Of a DNA stretch of 64,000 nucleotides, positions 1-9,250 are shown one piece after another. The translations under genes and the position numbers were made by a program. The first letter of the stretch is position 1. Every line of letters begins with the position of its first letter. Origin of the DNA: Adhaeribacter arboris (GTDB lineage Bacteria; Bacteroidota; Bacteroidia; Cytophagales; Hymenobacteraceae); contig NZ_PYFT01000001.1 of assembly GCF_003023845.1 (NCBI RefSeq), forward strand, positions 5,270,001 through 5,334,000. The letters run 5' to 3'. The notes beneath the pieces were generated by a model. That model had not been told where the DNA came from. It ran no database searches and worked only from the letters and a program-made list of their open reading frames with translations.

Positions 1-142
1 TTTTACTGGCCGTAGCTGCCAGCCATTTAATACTCCCTACCTTAATAACTCTGGGCGGCTTTTTATTCCAGAGGTGAATCAGCACCGGAACCAATAGGCC
101 AGCCAGTGCGATAAACCAAAAGGAAGAAAGCAGTTGCAACAT
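1..142 (-). CDS. BatA N-terminal domain membrane protein (partial)
   Basis: The reading frame starts at ATG 142-140 on the minus strand and runs off the window edge, so only about 47 N-terminal residues are visible. They form a hydrophobic membrane segment followed by the pattern IHLWNKKPP and a basic stretch. This is how the BatA/'aerotolerance regulator N-terminal' family (PF07584) begins, with a vWA or membrane-anchored part following. It is 28 bp downstream of the DUF58 gene and follows MoxR, the usual moxR-DUF58-batA order in Bacteroidota. The family sits in the inner membrane and is thought to work with the MoxR ATPase in envelope maturation or stress tolerance. The identification is good, but the rest of the protein is not in the window. 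Confidence 0.75.
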   Translation of the reverse strand, partial: MLQLLSSFWFIALAGLLVPVLIHLWNKKPPRVIKVGSIKWLAATASK

Positions 143-170
143 AAAATATTTTAAATTTTGGAATTTTATC

Positions 171-1055
171 TTATCGCTGCAGACGATACTTCAGCAATAA
201 GCGCAGCGCTTTATCTAAAGGTTCGTGCAATAGCAACTGGTCGTAAGTAATTTGTTTTTTGCGCAAGCTAGCGGCCAATTTTTGCAACCAAGCCTGGTAA
301 TTGGCTTCGTACAGCAACCGTTGTTGGCTAGAATCTACCTGAATCGTTTCGCCGGTTTCTAAATCCTCCAATAATACCGCACCCGAATAAGCTAAATTTA
401 ATTCCTGCTTACCCAATAGGTGCAGCAATAGAACCTCCTGGCCGCGACGGCGCAAAGAACTTAATACATCCGTAATTTCCGTTTCCTGTTCGTACATATC
501 GCTCAGAAAAACGGTAATGGTTTTCTTTTTAGTGGTTTGTAATAAACTATTGCTTACTGGCACTGTAGCAAAACGGCCGGTGGCCGTTAATTTATCGAGT
601 GCGGTAAAAAAGCGGGGCAACTGACGGTTACTACCGGCGGGTAAAATATTAGTTAATTTGTTTTCGTGTAATACGTGTAAGGAGATTTCATCGCCTTGTT
701 GGACTGCCAAATAACCTAAACAAGCCACCACTAATTTAGCGTAAGTTATTTTACTCATACCGGCTTCCTCGTAGTTCATGGAATTACTGGCATCTACCAC
801 AAATTGTACCCGCAAATTGGTATCGGTTTCAGATTCCCGGATATAATATCGGTCGGAGCGGGCAAACATTTTCCAGTCCAGTTGTCGCAAATCGTCGCCG
901 GGCTGGTAGCTCCGGTATTGGCTAAACTCTAATCCAGCACCTCGTTTCAGACTATTATGCAAACCGGCAGTAAACCCAGCCACCACCATGCGTGCCACTA
1001 AAGACAGATCTTTTAGGGCGGCCAGGGTTTGCGGATCTATTAACTTGGTTTGCAT
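171..1055 (-). CDS. DUF58 domain protein (vWA-like), MoxR partner
   Basis: 294 residues, of usual family length. The DUF58 signature is visible near residues 48-62 (RSYQPGDDLRQLDW). It is followed by a vWA-like beta strand and a MIDAS-type DASNSM motif near residue 90. No membrane segment is seen, so it is probably cytoplasmic or peripheral. DUF58 proteins are encoded beside MoxR AAA+ ATPases and are thought to be their clients or adaptors. It starts at ATG 1055, 53 bp after the moxR stop, and is followed by the BatA-type gene, so the three genes are probably one operon. The precise biochemical role of DUF58 is not known. Confidence 0.9.
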   Translation of the reverse strand: MQTKLIDPQTLAALKDLSLVARMVVAGFTAGLHNSLKRGAGLEFSQYRSYQPGDDLRQLDWKMFARSDRYYIRESETDTNLRVQFVVDASNSMNYEEAGMSKITYAKLVVACLGYLAVQQGDEISLHVLHENKLTNILPAGSNRQLPRFFTALDKLTATGRFATVPVSNSLLQTTKKKTITVFLSDMYEQETEITDVLSSLRRRGQEVLLLHLLGKQELNLAYSGAVLLEDLETGETIQVDSSQQRLLYEANYQAWLQKLAASLRKKQITYDQLLLHEPLDKALRLLLKYRLQR

Positions 1056-1108
1056 TTTTTAGTTGAGCTTTATAAGGTAAAGAACATTCAATAACCAAAG
1101 GCTAATTT

Positions 1109-2107
1109 TTATTTTAAACTAGATTTCGGAAGTTTAATGGCTTTTAATAACTCGGAAACTACGCGGTCGGTATTTATTTCTTCCGCCTCGGCGTTAAAAT
1201 CGGTTACGATGCGGTGCCGCAGTACGGGGTAAGCTAAGGTTTGAATATCCGGGGCAGTAACCGAGAAACGATTATGCAGCAAGGCCCGGGCTTTAGCCGT
1301 TAAGATTAAAGCTTGTCCGGCCCTTGGACCAGCACCCCAGCGCACGTATTCTTTTACCATACTAACCGTGGTGGTAGCCGAGCGGGTATTCCGTACCAGC
1401 TGGTTCACGTAAGAAACTAAATCCGGACTAATGGTTACTTCCCGCACTAATTTTTGTAATTGCACTAAGTCGTGGCTGGTTAAAGCGGCTTTTACTTCTG
1501 GTTGGTGGGTGCCGGTTGTGTTGGCCAAAATACTTAATTCTTCTTGTTCGGTGGGGTACTGAATACGGATGTACAATAAAAACCGGTCGAGCTGAGCTTC
1601 TGGTAAGGGATACGTGCCGGCTTGTTCAATGGGGTTTTGAGTAGCTAAAATAAAAAAAGGGCGGGGCAGCACATAGGTTTTACCGGCGTAGGTTATCTCA
1701 AACTCCTGCATGGCTTCGAGTAAGGCGGCCTGGGTTTTAGGGGGAGTCCGGTTAATTTCATCGGCCAGAACAATATTGGCGAAAACGGGACCTTCGTTAA
1801 ATTTAAAAAAACGCTTACCGGTACTATGGTCTTCCTCCAGAATTTCGGTACCTAAAATATCGGTGGGCATTAAATCGGGCGTAAACTGAATGCGCCGAAA
1901 AACACAATCTGTGGCGTTAGCCAACGTACGAACTAATAAGGTTTTTGCCAGGCCCGGTACTCCTTCCAGCAAACCATGACCACCTGCTAATAAAGTAATG
2001 AGCACTTCTTCCAGAACCTGTTCCTGCCCCACAATTATTTTCCCGATTTCAGTTTTGAGCTGCGGTAATTTAGCTAATAAATAATGTACTTGTTCTTCGG
2101 TTTGCAC
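1109..2107 (-). CDS. MoxR family AAA+ ATPase
   Basis: 332 residues. Walker A is visible as GVPGLAKT near residues 49-56 and Walker B as VLADEINR near 113-120, followed by the family pattern KTQAALLEAMQE. Sensor 1 appears as ATQNP. The C-terminal lid has the MoxR-type RAGQALILTAKARAL segment. MoxR ATPases act as chaperones with vWA/DUF58 proteins to mature or insert metal cofactors or to assemble complexes. The reading frame starts at a GTG (2107-2105), with no in-frame ATG near it. It is the first gene of a minus-strand moxR-DUF58-batA set. The 511 bp upstream contain a palindromic repeat and then the DUF4159 gene. Confidence 0.95.
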   Translation of the reverse strand: MQTEEQVHYLLAKLPQLKTEIGKIIVGQEQVLEEVLITLLAGGHGLLEGVPGLAKTLLVRTLANATDCVFRRIQFTPDLMPTDILGTEILEEDHSTGKRFFKFNEGPVFANIVLADEINRTPPKTQAALLEAMQEFEITYAGKTYVLPRPFFILATQNPIEQAGTYPLPEAQLDRFLLYIRIQYPTEQEELSILANTTGTHQPEVKAALTSHDLVQLQKLVREVTISPDLVSYVNQLVRNTRSATTTVSMVKEYVRWGAGPRAGQALILTAKARALLHNRFSVTAPDIQTLAYPVLRHRIVTDFNAEAEEINTDRVVSELLKAIKLPKSSLK

Positions 2108-2346
2108 GGGTGGAGTAGACTTTAAATTTTTAACTGCCAGTATTTACACGGCTTGCCTTACTGGTTTATCAACTACTTTCTAAATGATATTACGCAAGGA
2201 TACTATTTTGTCTCTTGGGAAGCTAATCTGTAGAGAAACATTTGAAATCTGCCCTTAACCGAAAGTAAAGCAGAACTTAGCAATCTATAAACAGTAAAAA
2301 AGTGGCTTATCTCCATGGAAAAGTTTTTTTTTGAAAATTAAGTTGG

Positions 2347-2484
2347 CGCGAGCGTCCTCGATCGTGTCTCCCCATGTAGTAGGCCTCTGGCCGGACCAAC
2401 AGATAACCGATTTTAAATGCAATTAAGTCAAATTCCTGCCGGCCAGAGGCCGGACGATGAACATCACGAGCGAGGACGCTCGCG
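2347..2484. repeat. REP-like imperfect palindrome, copy A
   Basis: 138-bp element in the 511-bp space between the DUF4159 and moxR genes. The outer arms (2347-2366 and 2465-2484) are inverted and match at 19 of 20 positions, with core CGCGAGCGTCCTCG. The inner arms (2382-2394 and 2439-2451) are a perfect 13-bp inverted repeat, GGCCTCTGGCCGG. The same outer and inner arms, with a different centre, recur at 39480-39618. The remaining bases of this intergenic stretch show nothing else I recognise. The layout resembles repetitive extragenic palindromes that can fold as cruciforms or RNA hairpins. Confidence 0.85.
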
Positions 2485-2618
2485 ATAGAGTAAGAACGTA
2501 ATGGCCTTATCTTTCAATAAAAAATTTCAAGTTTTGCCTCATAGAAACGAATAGTGTTCCGGCAGTTTCATTTTCTTGATTCATTTTAATGAGGAACGGG
2601 TATTACTTTGGCGAAAAC

Positions 2619-3248
2619 TTAGGCAGTGAGCGCGTACATAATTATATTAACGCCAAACTTGGTATTATCTTCGGCTAGCCAACGTTTGTTCCGGAAATCG
2701 TAATCCCATTCACAGCCGTAATCTTTGTTGCTGTATAAAACGCCTATCCGGCCATCAATTATTATGGCTTTTAAATAATCGTGCACCAGGTCATCGCCCC
2801 AGCCGTTTAGTTCAAAAGAAGTGGGCGGCGGACCATCCGGAAATTTAAAAAAAGCTTTATAAATAGGATGTGTATTGGGGATTTTGCGCAAAGCGTTGCT
2901 GCCAAAGCAGGTTTCCATTTGTCGTTCGAACGAGCGGGCAAAAAGGCCGTCGATGTCGTGGTTGCAATCGTCGACAAAGACAAAACCACCGTTTTTAACG
3001 TATTTTTTGAAGTTGCTTTTCTCTTTGGCCGTAAACTGAACTAGTTTATGCCCGCTGAGATAACAGAAAGGATGTAAAAATAAATCGTCGCTTTCCAACA
3101 ACACTACTTTCTCCTGGGTATTTACCGGAAGGGTGGTATATTCAATAAGGGAATTCAGGATGTTCGAAGGCATCCGGATATCGGTATCCCAATCGCCGGA
3201 ACGGTATTGCAAACGAACAAAAGTAAAAGCCGAGGTAAAAAGCATCAA
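2619..3248 (-). CDS. DUF4159 domain protein
   Basis: 209 residues. The protein begins FVRLQYRSGDWDTD and continues through a Rossmann/ThuA-like fold: the hydrophobic strand KYVKNGGFVFVDDC near residues 84-97, then an Arg-rich helix. This matches DUF4159, whose members are usually encoded with MoxR/DUF58/BatA proteins or with TldD/TldE proteases. Here it lies between those two groups on the same strand. The N-terminal 10 or so residues are hydrophobic but too short for a clear signal peptide in this start choice. It may be exported or cytoplasmic. Function is unknown, and a glutamine-amidotransferase-like fold is only a family-level inference. Confidence 0.8.
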   Translation of the reverse strand: MMLFTSAFTFVRLQYRSGDWDTDIRMPSNILNSLIEYTTLPVNTQEKVVLLESDDLFLHPFCYLSGHKLVQFTAKEKSNFKKYVKNGGFVFVDDCNHDIDGLFARSFERQMETCFGSNALRKIPNTHPIYKAFFKFPDGPPPTSFELNGWGDDLVHDYLKAIIIDGRIGVLYSNKDYGCEWDYDFRNKRWLAEDNTKFGVNIIMYALTA

Positions 3249-3461
3249 TCGGTTTCAAACGGTGTCGCCGAAATATTTTCTTATTCGACTACTTATTCTT
3301 TAGCTTCTAAAGTAGAAAATTAAATTAATAATTCCGATTCTGCTTTAAAGGAAGTACGCACTGGTGTTTCGTCCATGGTCGATAGATGATAGTCAGTAAA
3401 TCTGAGCTATAATGGGGCCAGAGCAGGTGAGATAATTATTTTCCGTAATATTTATTAATGT

Positions 3462-4799
3462 TTAAACCGCATCGGATAAACTGGTAAAGGTAAAATCTCG
3501 AATTTTTAACGGCGGAATCATGTAGTTTTGGAAAGATTCACCGCTTACGGTTCGCTCGGGTTTACCCATCGCTTCCAGGTTGTTGAGCATAATAACCGGA
3601 CTCTCATTAAACCGGAAGTTTTTAACCGGAAAAGCTATTTTGCCATTTTCGATGTAAAAAGTGCCATCGCGGGTAAGACCGGTTAAAAGTAAGGTTTGCG
3701 GGTCTACCGTCCGGATATACCACAAGCGCGTAACCAGGATGCCTTTATCAGTACCTTTAATCAGATCTTCCAGGCTGGCGTTGCCGCCCTCCATGATAAA
3801 CCCCTTAGGCGGCGGCACTGCTTTTACGCCTTGTTTTTCGGCCCAGTATCGGGAATAAGTTAAGTTTTTGATGACGCCCTTTTCAATCCAATTAATTTTT
3901 TCCTGTTTGCGGCCATCACCAGCCCACGGTGAAGTGGGTAGTTCCGGGTGCTGCGGGTCGGAGTAAATATGAATTCGCTCATCTACTAACTTTTCGCCGA
4001 GTTTGGTTTTTCCGCCGGGTTTACTCAGAAAGCTGCGGCCTTCGTCGGCGCTACGGGCATCCAGGTTAAAAAATAAGTTTTCCAGCAATACGGCGGCGGC
4101 CGTCGGCTCCAGTATTACGGTGTATTTTCCGGGTTCAATGGCTTTGGCGTTTACCGAGCCTTGTGCTTTCTGAATGGCTACCCGGGAAGCGGCCGCCGTA
4201 TCTAATTTTTGAATATCGTTGTAACCCTTAGTGGCATAGCCCGAACCTTTTCCATCGGCTGTCCGGACGGTTAGAGAAAAGTCGACGTTGGTGCTGGGGT
4301 AATAGGCAAATAAACCTTTCGAATTCATTAGGGCCGTGTAGCCTTTGTAATTTTCGAGGTAGCCAGCGGCCGTTAAATTCTGAGCCCGAACTAGCTCCAG
4401 GCTTTGCGCTACGGCTTCGGCGCGGGTAGCCGGACTGGCATTAGCCGTAGCCTCCACAAAGCCTCTGCTCTCTAAATACTCCTGGGGAGTAAGCGGTGGC
4501 ACAAATTCCGGGCTTTCCGGCGATAAGCGGGCTAGTTCTTCTGAGCGGCGTACTACTTTTTCCAGCGAAGCTTCATCAAATTCATCAATGGTGGCCGTAC
4601 CCACGCGCTTACCAAAAGACGATTGTACCGCAATATTTTTATTGACGAGCGAACCGCTGGTAGAAACTGTGTTGCGGGCATAACGCAAATTGCCTCTTTC
4701 TTCACCCAGAATATTTATTTCGCACGTTTCCGCTTTAGAATAGCTCAGAATCTTCTTGCACAAGCTTTCTGCCTCTACCTTTGATAATATTGTTGCCAT
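3462..4799 (-). CDS. TldE/PmbA family metalloprotease-like subunit (copy 1)
   Basis: 445 residues, the usual TldE/PmbA length. Features visible are the N-terminal region with CEINILGEERGNLRYARN, the central EPGKYTVILEPTAAA segment, and the C-terminal SPVIMLNNLEAMG pattern typical of the family. No HExxxH motif is present, as expected for the TldE-type partner, which lacks the zinc ligands of TldD. In E. coli TldD/TldE form a heterodimeric protease that trims microcin B17 precursor and degrades unfolded peptides. It is directly downstream of a TldD gene (222-bp spacer), so they are likely co-transcribed. A close paralogue lies at 7746-9077. The substrate here is unknown. Confidence 0.9.
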   Translation of the reverse strand: MATILSKVEAESLCKKILSYSKAETCEINILGEERGNLRYARNTVSTSGSLVNKNIAVQSSFGKRVGTATIDEFDEASLEKVVRRSEELARLSPESPEFVPPLTPQEYLESRGFVEATANASPATRAEAVAQSLELVRAQNLTAAGYLENYKGYTALMNSKGLFAYYPSTNVDFSLTVRTADGKGSGYATKGYNDIQKLDTAAASRVAIQKAQGSVNAKAIEPGKYTVILEPTAAAVLLENLFFNLDARSADEGRSFLSKPGGKTKLGEKLVDERIHIYSDPQHPELPTSPWAGDGRKQEKINWIEKGVIKNLTYSRYWAEKQGVKAVPPPKGFIMEGGNASLEDLIKGTDKGILVTRLWYIRTVDPQTLLLTGLTRDGTFYIENGKIAFPVKNFRFNESPVIMLNNLEAMGKPERTVSGESFQNYMIPPLKIRDFTFTSLSDAV

Positions 4800-4854
4800 A
4801 TTTTAGTCGATAGTCCATGGTCCACCGTCCACGGGTTTATTTTATAGTTGAAAA

Positions 4855-5021
4855 GTTAAAAAGTTGGAAGGTTGGAAAATTTTAAAGTCAGAAAGTTTAA
4901 AGTTTTACAAAGTGCATTCCTCATTTACTTCCAAATGATCATTCATTAAAAGATTTAAAAATCATCTACTTTAGTAGTTCATTAATTTAAAAACCTTCTA
5001 ACTTTCCAACCTTCCAACCTT
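4855..5021. repeat. Inverted repeat in the tldD-tldE spacer (copy 1)
   Basis: The 222-bp spacer between the TldD stop and the TldE start has a left arm near 4860-4880 reading AGTTGGAAGGTTGGAAA. A matching inverted arm near 4996-5015 reads TTTCCAACCTTCCAACC. The mRNA could fold across about 120 nt. A similar arrangement with related sequence lies in the second pair's spacer (9085-9250). Short AGTCCATGG-type repeats are also present at about 4805-4835. It could stabilise the upstream transcript, attenuate the downstream gene, or be a mobile repeat. Confidence 0.65.
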
Positions 5022-6659
5022 CTACAGCTTCCGGGCGGTATTGATAACGTTTACACCATTAAACCGAGCGGTGGCACTGCCGTGCGACACGGCGCTTATC
5101 TGTTCGGGTTGTCCTTTGCCATCGAAAAAAGTGCCGCCTAACCGGTAATCGCGCTCGTCGCAGATAGCCGTGCAGGAGTTCCAGAATTCCTGCGTGTTCG
5201 ATTGGTAAGCCACATCTTTGAGCATGCCGGCAATTTTACCGTCTTTTATTTCGTAAAAAAGCTGTCCGCCAAACTGAAAATTGTAACGTTGCTGGTCAAT
5301 CGAGAAAGAGCCGTCGCCAATAATATAAATGCCTTTTTTTACATCTTTTATCATTTGTTCTACGCTGAGGGGCAGGGTGCCCGCTGCGAGCGAAACATTC
5401 GCCATCCGCTGAAACTGTACATTGCTCCAACTGTCGGCGTAACAGCAGCCATGCGATTCTTTTTCACCAATAATGTGCGCCTGGTCGCGGATAGCCTGGT
5501 AATTTACCAAGGTTCCATTTTTTACTAAATCCCAGCGCTTGGTTTTAACACCTTCGTCGTCGTAGGCAACGTAACCCAAAGAGCCAGGCTGCGTTTTATC
5601 GGCAAATAAATTTACCTGCGGACTACCGTATTTAAAGGTTTTACTCTGCCATTTATCCAGAGTGGCAAAGCTGGTTCCGGCAAAGTTAGCTTCGTACCCC
5701 AAAACCCGATCCAATTCCAAGGGGTGCCCCACCGATTCGTGAATAGTAAGCCACAGATGCGAAGGATCCAAAACTAAATCGTATTTACCGGGTACTACGG
5801 TTTTGGCGGTCAGTTTTGCTTTACTTTGCTTGGCAGCGGCTACAATATCTTCGAGCATGTCGTAGCCTTTGTGGTAGCGGGTAGTAACGCCACTTATTTT
5901 ATCCTGGGGGTTAGTAGTTAAATATTCATAACCCCGGCCCACCGGAGCGCTTAAAGAATCGCGGGTTTCAAATTTACCCGTAGTTTTATCTATAGAAGTT
6001 ACCTGAAAAACCGGCCAAATGCGGTGCACATCCTGATCGATGTAAGAGCCATCAGTGGAGGCAAAATATTTTTGTTCGTTTACTAAAAACAAAAGCGAGT
6101 TTACATAATTTGCTCCGTTTTTGAGGGCGGCGGCATTAGCGGTAAGTAATAAATCGGCTTTTTCTTTGATGGGTATTTCAAAAGCGTTTTTCTGAATGGG
6201 CGTTTTCCAGGTTACTTCTCCGGCTCCTTTTTGCGGGGCCAATTGTACCGGCTCCGTTTGCAAGCGGGCATTGGCTTTGGCAATAGCTACCGCATCGGCG
6301 GCGGCGAAAGCAACTTCCTGTTCCGTTTTGGCATCTACCACAGCGGCAAAACCCCAGCAACCATTGGCAATAACCCGGATGCCCACGCCGTACGATTCGG
6401 TATTAACAATATTTTCTACTTTTTCTTCGCGGGTTATCACAAACTGCCTTAAGTAACGGCCAATGCGCACGTCGGCGTAGGTAGCTCCTTTGGACTTAGC
6501 GGCATTTAACGCGGCGTCGGCCAGCCTTTTTTTCAGGGCTACGTCTATAATTTCTAAATAAGCTTCCGGAGAAACCGCACGGCCAAACGCCGGCACCTGC
6601 GACAGCAATACGCTGCCCATGCCAATAGAAGTTAACTGAAGGAAATCACGTCGTCTCAA
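5022..6659 (-). CDS. TldD family zinc metalloprotease with Tat-like leader (copy 1)
   Basis: 545 residues. The zinc-binding motif HESVGH is at about residues 307-312, and downstream the family pattern YADSWSNVQFQRMANVSL is seen. The N-terminus MRRRDFLQLTSIGMG followed by a hydrophobic stretch resembles a twin-arginine signal, so export by Tat is plausible, unlike cytoplasmic E. coli TldD. The start is TTG (6659-6657). No ATG fits, and the paralogue has the same TTG at the equivalent place, which supports this start. It sits upstream of the TldE-like gene and presumably forms a heterodimer with it. The substrate is unknown. Confidence 0.9.
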   Translation of the reverse strand: MRRRDFLQLTSIGMGSVLLSQVPAFGRAVSPEAYLEIIDVALKKRLADAALNAAKSKGATYADVRIGRYLRQFVITREEKVENIVNTESYGVGIRVIANGCWGFAAVVDAKTEQEVAFAAADAVAIAKANARLQTEPVQLAPQKGAGEVTWKTPIQKNAFEIPIKEKADLLLTANAAALKNGANYVNSLLFLVNEQKYFASTDGSYIDQDVHRIWPVFQVTSIDKTTGKFETRDSLSAPVGRGYEYLTTNPQDKISGVTTRYHKGYDMLEDIVAAAKQSKAKLTAKTVVPGKYDLVLDPSHLWLTIHESVGHPLELDRVLGYEANFAGTSFATLDKWQSKTFKYGSPQVNLFADKTQPGSLGYVAYDDEGVKTKRWDLVKNGTLVNYQAIRDQAHIIGEKESHGCCYADSWSNVQFQRMANVSLAAGTLPLSVEQMIKDVKKGIYIIGDGSFSIDQQRYNFQFGGQLFYEIKDGKIAGMLKDVAYQSNTQEFWNSCTAICDERDYRLGGTFFDGKGQPEQISAVSHGSATARFNGVNVINTARKL

Positions 6660-6869
6660 AATAGGTGCGTTAGAAAGTGCCGGGATAAGGTTAGTAAGTG
6701 TTTAAAAATAGGCTACTTAAATGTAATCAATTTTAATTATTTTAAAAGAAAGGGCAACTATTTATTTGCGGTAAAATTGTGAGTAGGTTTTTTTGTGAGT
6801 ATTGTGCAAGTTTGTTTGCGAGGGTAATAGTTAATTTATTAATAATCGATCCTAAAGTGTAGATTTACT

Positions 6870-7331
6870 TCATTCTCCTACTATTGCTAGAATTTTTTTA
6901 AATATATTTTCTGATATCCTGAAATCAGTTTCTTGCACTTGCTCCAGAACTGGCGAAAGCTTTTCAACATAGCCTTTTTCTTTAGCTTTGACTAAAATTC
7001 CTAAACTTCCCGTAATTTTCAGATTTAGTGATTTGGCTACTTTTCTGGCTTTTAAGTCGTCAAGTGCTACAATAGAATCAGGTAAATCAAAAGTCAAGGC
7101 AATGGCGCTTGATTCTCCTGGTCCTAAAACATGGGTGAGTGTCTTTTGAAGTGCTTGGTTTTTTGCTTCTATTGTTTTTATCCAATCAGGTAAAGCATCA
7201 CCAAATTCGGCGGCTATAATGGGCGTAACATAAATAGTGTCATAACATTGTCTGAGAAGCTCCAGTTTGCCTATTTTATCAAATAAAATCAAACAACTTG
7301 TGTCGCAGATAATTAATTCAGGCATTGGCAA
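6870..7331 (-). CDS. PIN-domain (DUF3368-type) putative toxin
   Basis: 153 residues. The N-terminus IICDTSCLILFDKIG has the first PIN-domain acidic residue. An ITxxIxxEFG-like segment (PIIAAEFGD) and a later ALDDLKARKVAKSLN helix carry the other acidic positions. This is the DUF3368 branch of PIN RNases. The gene overlaps its upstream neighbour, a UPF0175 protein, by 14 bp, the usual arrangement of an antitoxin followed by a toxin. A membrane or secretion signal is absent, so it is a cytoplasmic protein. It lies between two TldD/TldE pairs. RNase activity is inferred from the family. Confidence 0.8.
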   Translation of the reverse strand: MPMPELIICDTSCLILFDKIGKLELLRQCYDTIYVTPIIAAEFGDALPDWIKTIEAKNQALQKTLTHVLGPGESSAIALTFDLPDSIVALDDLKARKVAKSLNLKITGSLGILVKAKEKGYVEKLSPVLEQVQETDFRISENIFKKILAIVGE

Positions 7332-7545
7332 TATCAGATAATAAATCTTCTTCTGATTTGCTGAACAGAGAAAATCCGTACATACCCATTATTTCTATGA
7401 AAGCTCTTTTAGAAAGTCCGGCTAAATCAGCGGCTTGACCTAAAGAAAGCTTTTCTCTTTCGTATAACTCACCAGCTAATATTATTTTCAACTCTGGTTC
7501 ATTTATATCCAGATTCTCCGGTAGGGATAAGTTTACTATTCTCAT
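7318..7545 (-). CDS. UPF0175 family putative antitoxin
   Basis: 75 residues. The pattern EKLSLGQAADLAGLSKRAFIE near residues 31-51 is the helix-turn-helix-like core of UPF0175 proteins. These small proteins are commonly found directly upstream of DUF3368 PIN-domain genes. The start is ATG at 7545, and its 3' end overlaps the toxin start by 14 bp, which suggests translational coupling. As in other modules it probably binds DNA through the N-terminal half and the PIN toxin through the C-terminal half. That is inferred from the family. Confidence 0.8.
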   Translation of the reverse strand: MRIVNLSLPENLDINEPELKIILAGELYEREKLSLGQAADLAGLSKRAFIEIMGMYGFSLFSKSEEDLLSDIANA

Positions 7546-7745
7546 ATTATTATCCGTTTAAATTCTTCTATTCTCATTGCTGCAGGTGAAGAGCGTGTCG
7601 TTTTAAGTGATAGATTCTCGAACGGTTAGGAAAAAATCTAATGCTTTTTATCTATTATTATACGTGGTTTTTCCTTTCAGAACGGTCAAATCTCAATTGA
7701 ATGAAAGCTGAACTGGCACTATTCGTCTAGTAATATCAAACTCAT

Positions 7746-9077
7746 TTAAACCGCATCCGACAAACTGGTAAACGTGAAGTCCCGGATTTTCATGGGCGGA
7801 ACCAGATTGCCGCCTACGCGTTGGGGCTTTCCTAAAGCTTCGAGGTTGTTGAGCATGATTACCGGGCTTTCGTTGAACCGGAAATTTTTTACCGGGTGTT
7901 TTATTTTACCGTTCTCAATGTAAAAAGTACCGTCGCGGGTGAGGCCGGTGTACAGTAAGGTTTGCGGGTCTACCGCCCGGATGTACCACAAGCGGGTTAC
8001 CAAAATGCCCCGGTCGGTACTTTTAATCATGTCGTCGATGCTTTGGGTGCCACCCAGCATAATAAAGCCGCCGGGCCGCGGAATAGATTTGATGTTTTTA
8101 TGCTGCGCCCAGTAACGGGTGTTGTACAGGTTTTTAACCACGCCTTTTTCAATCCAGGTTATTTTCTCTTGCGGCCGGCCATCGTCCGCCCAACCGCTGC
8201 TAGGTATGTCCGGGTTAGTAGGGTCGGAGTAAATGGTGATGCGTTCGTCAAATAATTTTTCGCCAAGTTTAGTGCCACCACCTTTTTTAGCCAGAAAGCT
8301 GCGGCCTTCGTCGGCATTACGGGTATCTAAACTGTTGAGTAAAGCTCCCATCAAACTGGCGTCGGTGTTGGCCATTAAAGCGGCGGGCTCCAGAATAACC
8401 GTGTATTTTCCGGGTTCAATCGCTTTCGCATTCGAAGAGCCCATGGCTTTGGCAATAGCTACCTGCGAAGCTTCGACCGCGTCAAACTTACTAACGTCGC
8501 TAAAATCGCGGGTGGCGTAACCAGAACCGGTACCATCGGCAGTGCGCATGGTTACCGAAAATTCTACGCTTGAATCCTGGTTGTAGGCAAATAAACCTTT
8601 CGAATTCATTTTTGCGTTGAAGTTGCTGTAATCTTCCAGGAAACCAGCGGCAGTTAATTTCTGAGCATTGGCCATCTCAATGCTTTTACCGGCTACTTCG
8701 GCCCGGTATTCTGGGGTAATATTGGCCGTAGAAGCAAAGTGCGCGTTGGTGGGCAAGTAGGTTTGTGGGCTTAAAAATTCGATGTATTCTGGGTTTTCAG
8801 GGGCTAAGCGCGCAGTTTCTTCGGCTTGCCGCACTAATTTTTGCAGCGCGGCATCGTCGAATTCGTTAATTGTAGCCGTGCCCGCGCGTTTACCGAAACG
8901 TGATTCTATCGCCAGTGAAGTATTTTCTTCTGCCCCACTCGTAGAAACACTGTTACGCGCATACCGGATGTTGCCGCCCTCGGTTCCGCTCAAATTAACC
9001 TCGCATTCATCTGCTTTGGAGTAACTTAAAATTTTGCGTAAAATAGCTTGCGCTTCTTCTTTGTTTAGTATTGCCAT
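7746..9077 (-). CDS. TldE/PmbA family metalloprotease-like subunit (copy 2)
   Basis: 443 residues, clearly paralogous along its whole length to the 3462-4799 protein. It shares the AKAIEPGKYTVILEPAA segment, the RNADEGRSFLAKKGGG region and an almost identical C-terminus ending MKIRDFTFTSLSDAV. As in copy 1 no HExxxH is seen. The gene follows its TldD partner (9250-10893) after a 172-bp spacer with inverted repeats. The two pairs are a tandem duplication, later separated by insertion of the toxin-antitoxin module or by divergence. Both copies are full length and undamaged, so both are probably functional. Confidence 0.9.
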   Translation of the reverse strand: MAILNKEEAQAILRKILSYSKADECEVNLSGTEGGNIRYARNSVSTSGAEENTSLAIESRFGKRAGTATINEFDDAALQKLVRQAEETARLAPENPEYIEFLSPQTYLPTNAHFASTANITPEYRAEVAGKSIEMANAQKLTAAGFLEDYSNFNAKMNSKGLFAYNQDSSVEFSVTMRTADGTGSGYATRDFSDVSKFDAVEASQVAIAKAMGSSNAKAIEPGKYTVILEPAALMANTDASLMGALLNSLDTRNADEGRSFLAKKGGGTKLGEKLFDERITIYSDPTNPDIPSSGWADDGRPQEKITWIEKGVVKNLYNTRYWAQHKNIKSIPRPGGFIMLGGTQSIDDMIKSTDRGILVTRLWYIRAVDPQTLLYTGLTRDGTFYIENGKIKHPVKNFRFNESPVIMLNNLEALGKPQRVGGNLVPPMKIRDFTFTSLSDAV

Positions 9078-9084
9078 GTTTTTT

Positions 9085-9250
9085 AGTTGAAAAGTTGAAA
9101 GGTTAGAAGGTTGGAAAGTTGTTAGATTTCTAGATTGTTAGAGAGTTGAATAGATAATTATATAGAGTTAAATAGGACACACGCTCCGTAAAACTCAAAA
9201 CTTTTTAACTTTTCAACCTTCTAACTTTATAACCTTCCAACCTTCTAACT
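9085..9250. repeat. Inverted repeat in the tldD-tldE spacer (copy 2)
   Basis: The spacer begins with AGTTGAAAAGTTGAAAGG and related units (9085-9120). It ends with the inverted set TTTTCAACCTTCTAAC and AACCTTCCAACCTTC (9205-9250). The units are built from the same AAGGTTGGAA-type words as the spacer of copy 1, but the interior is different. The arms reach the last codons of the TldD gene. It is likely the same kind of element as at 4855-5021. Confidence 0.65.
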
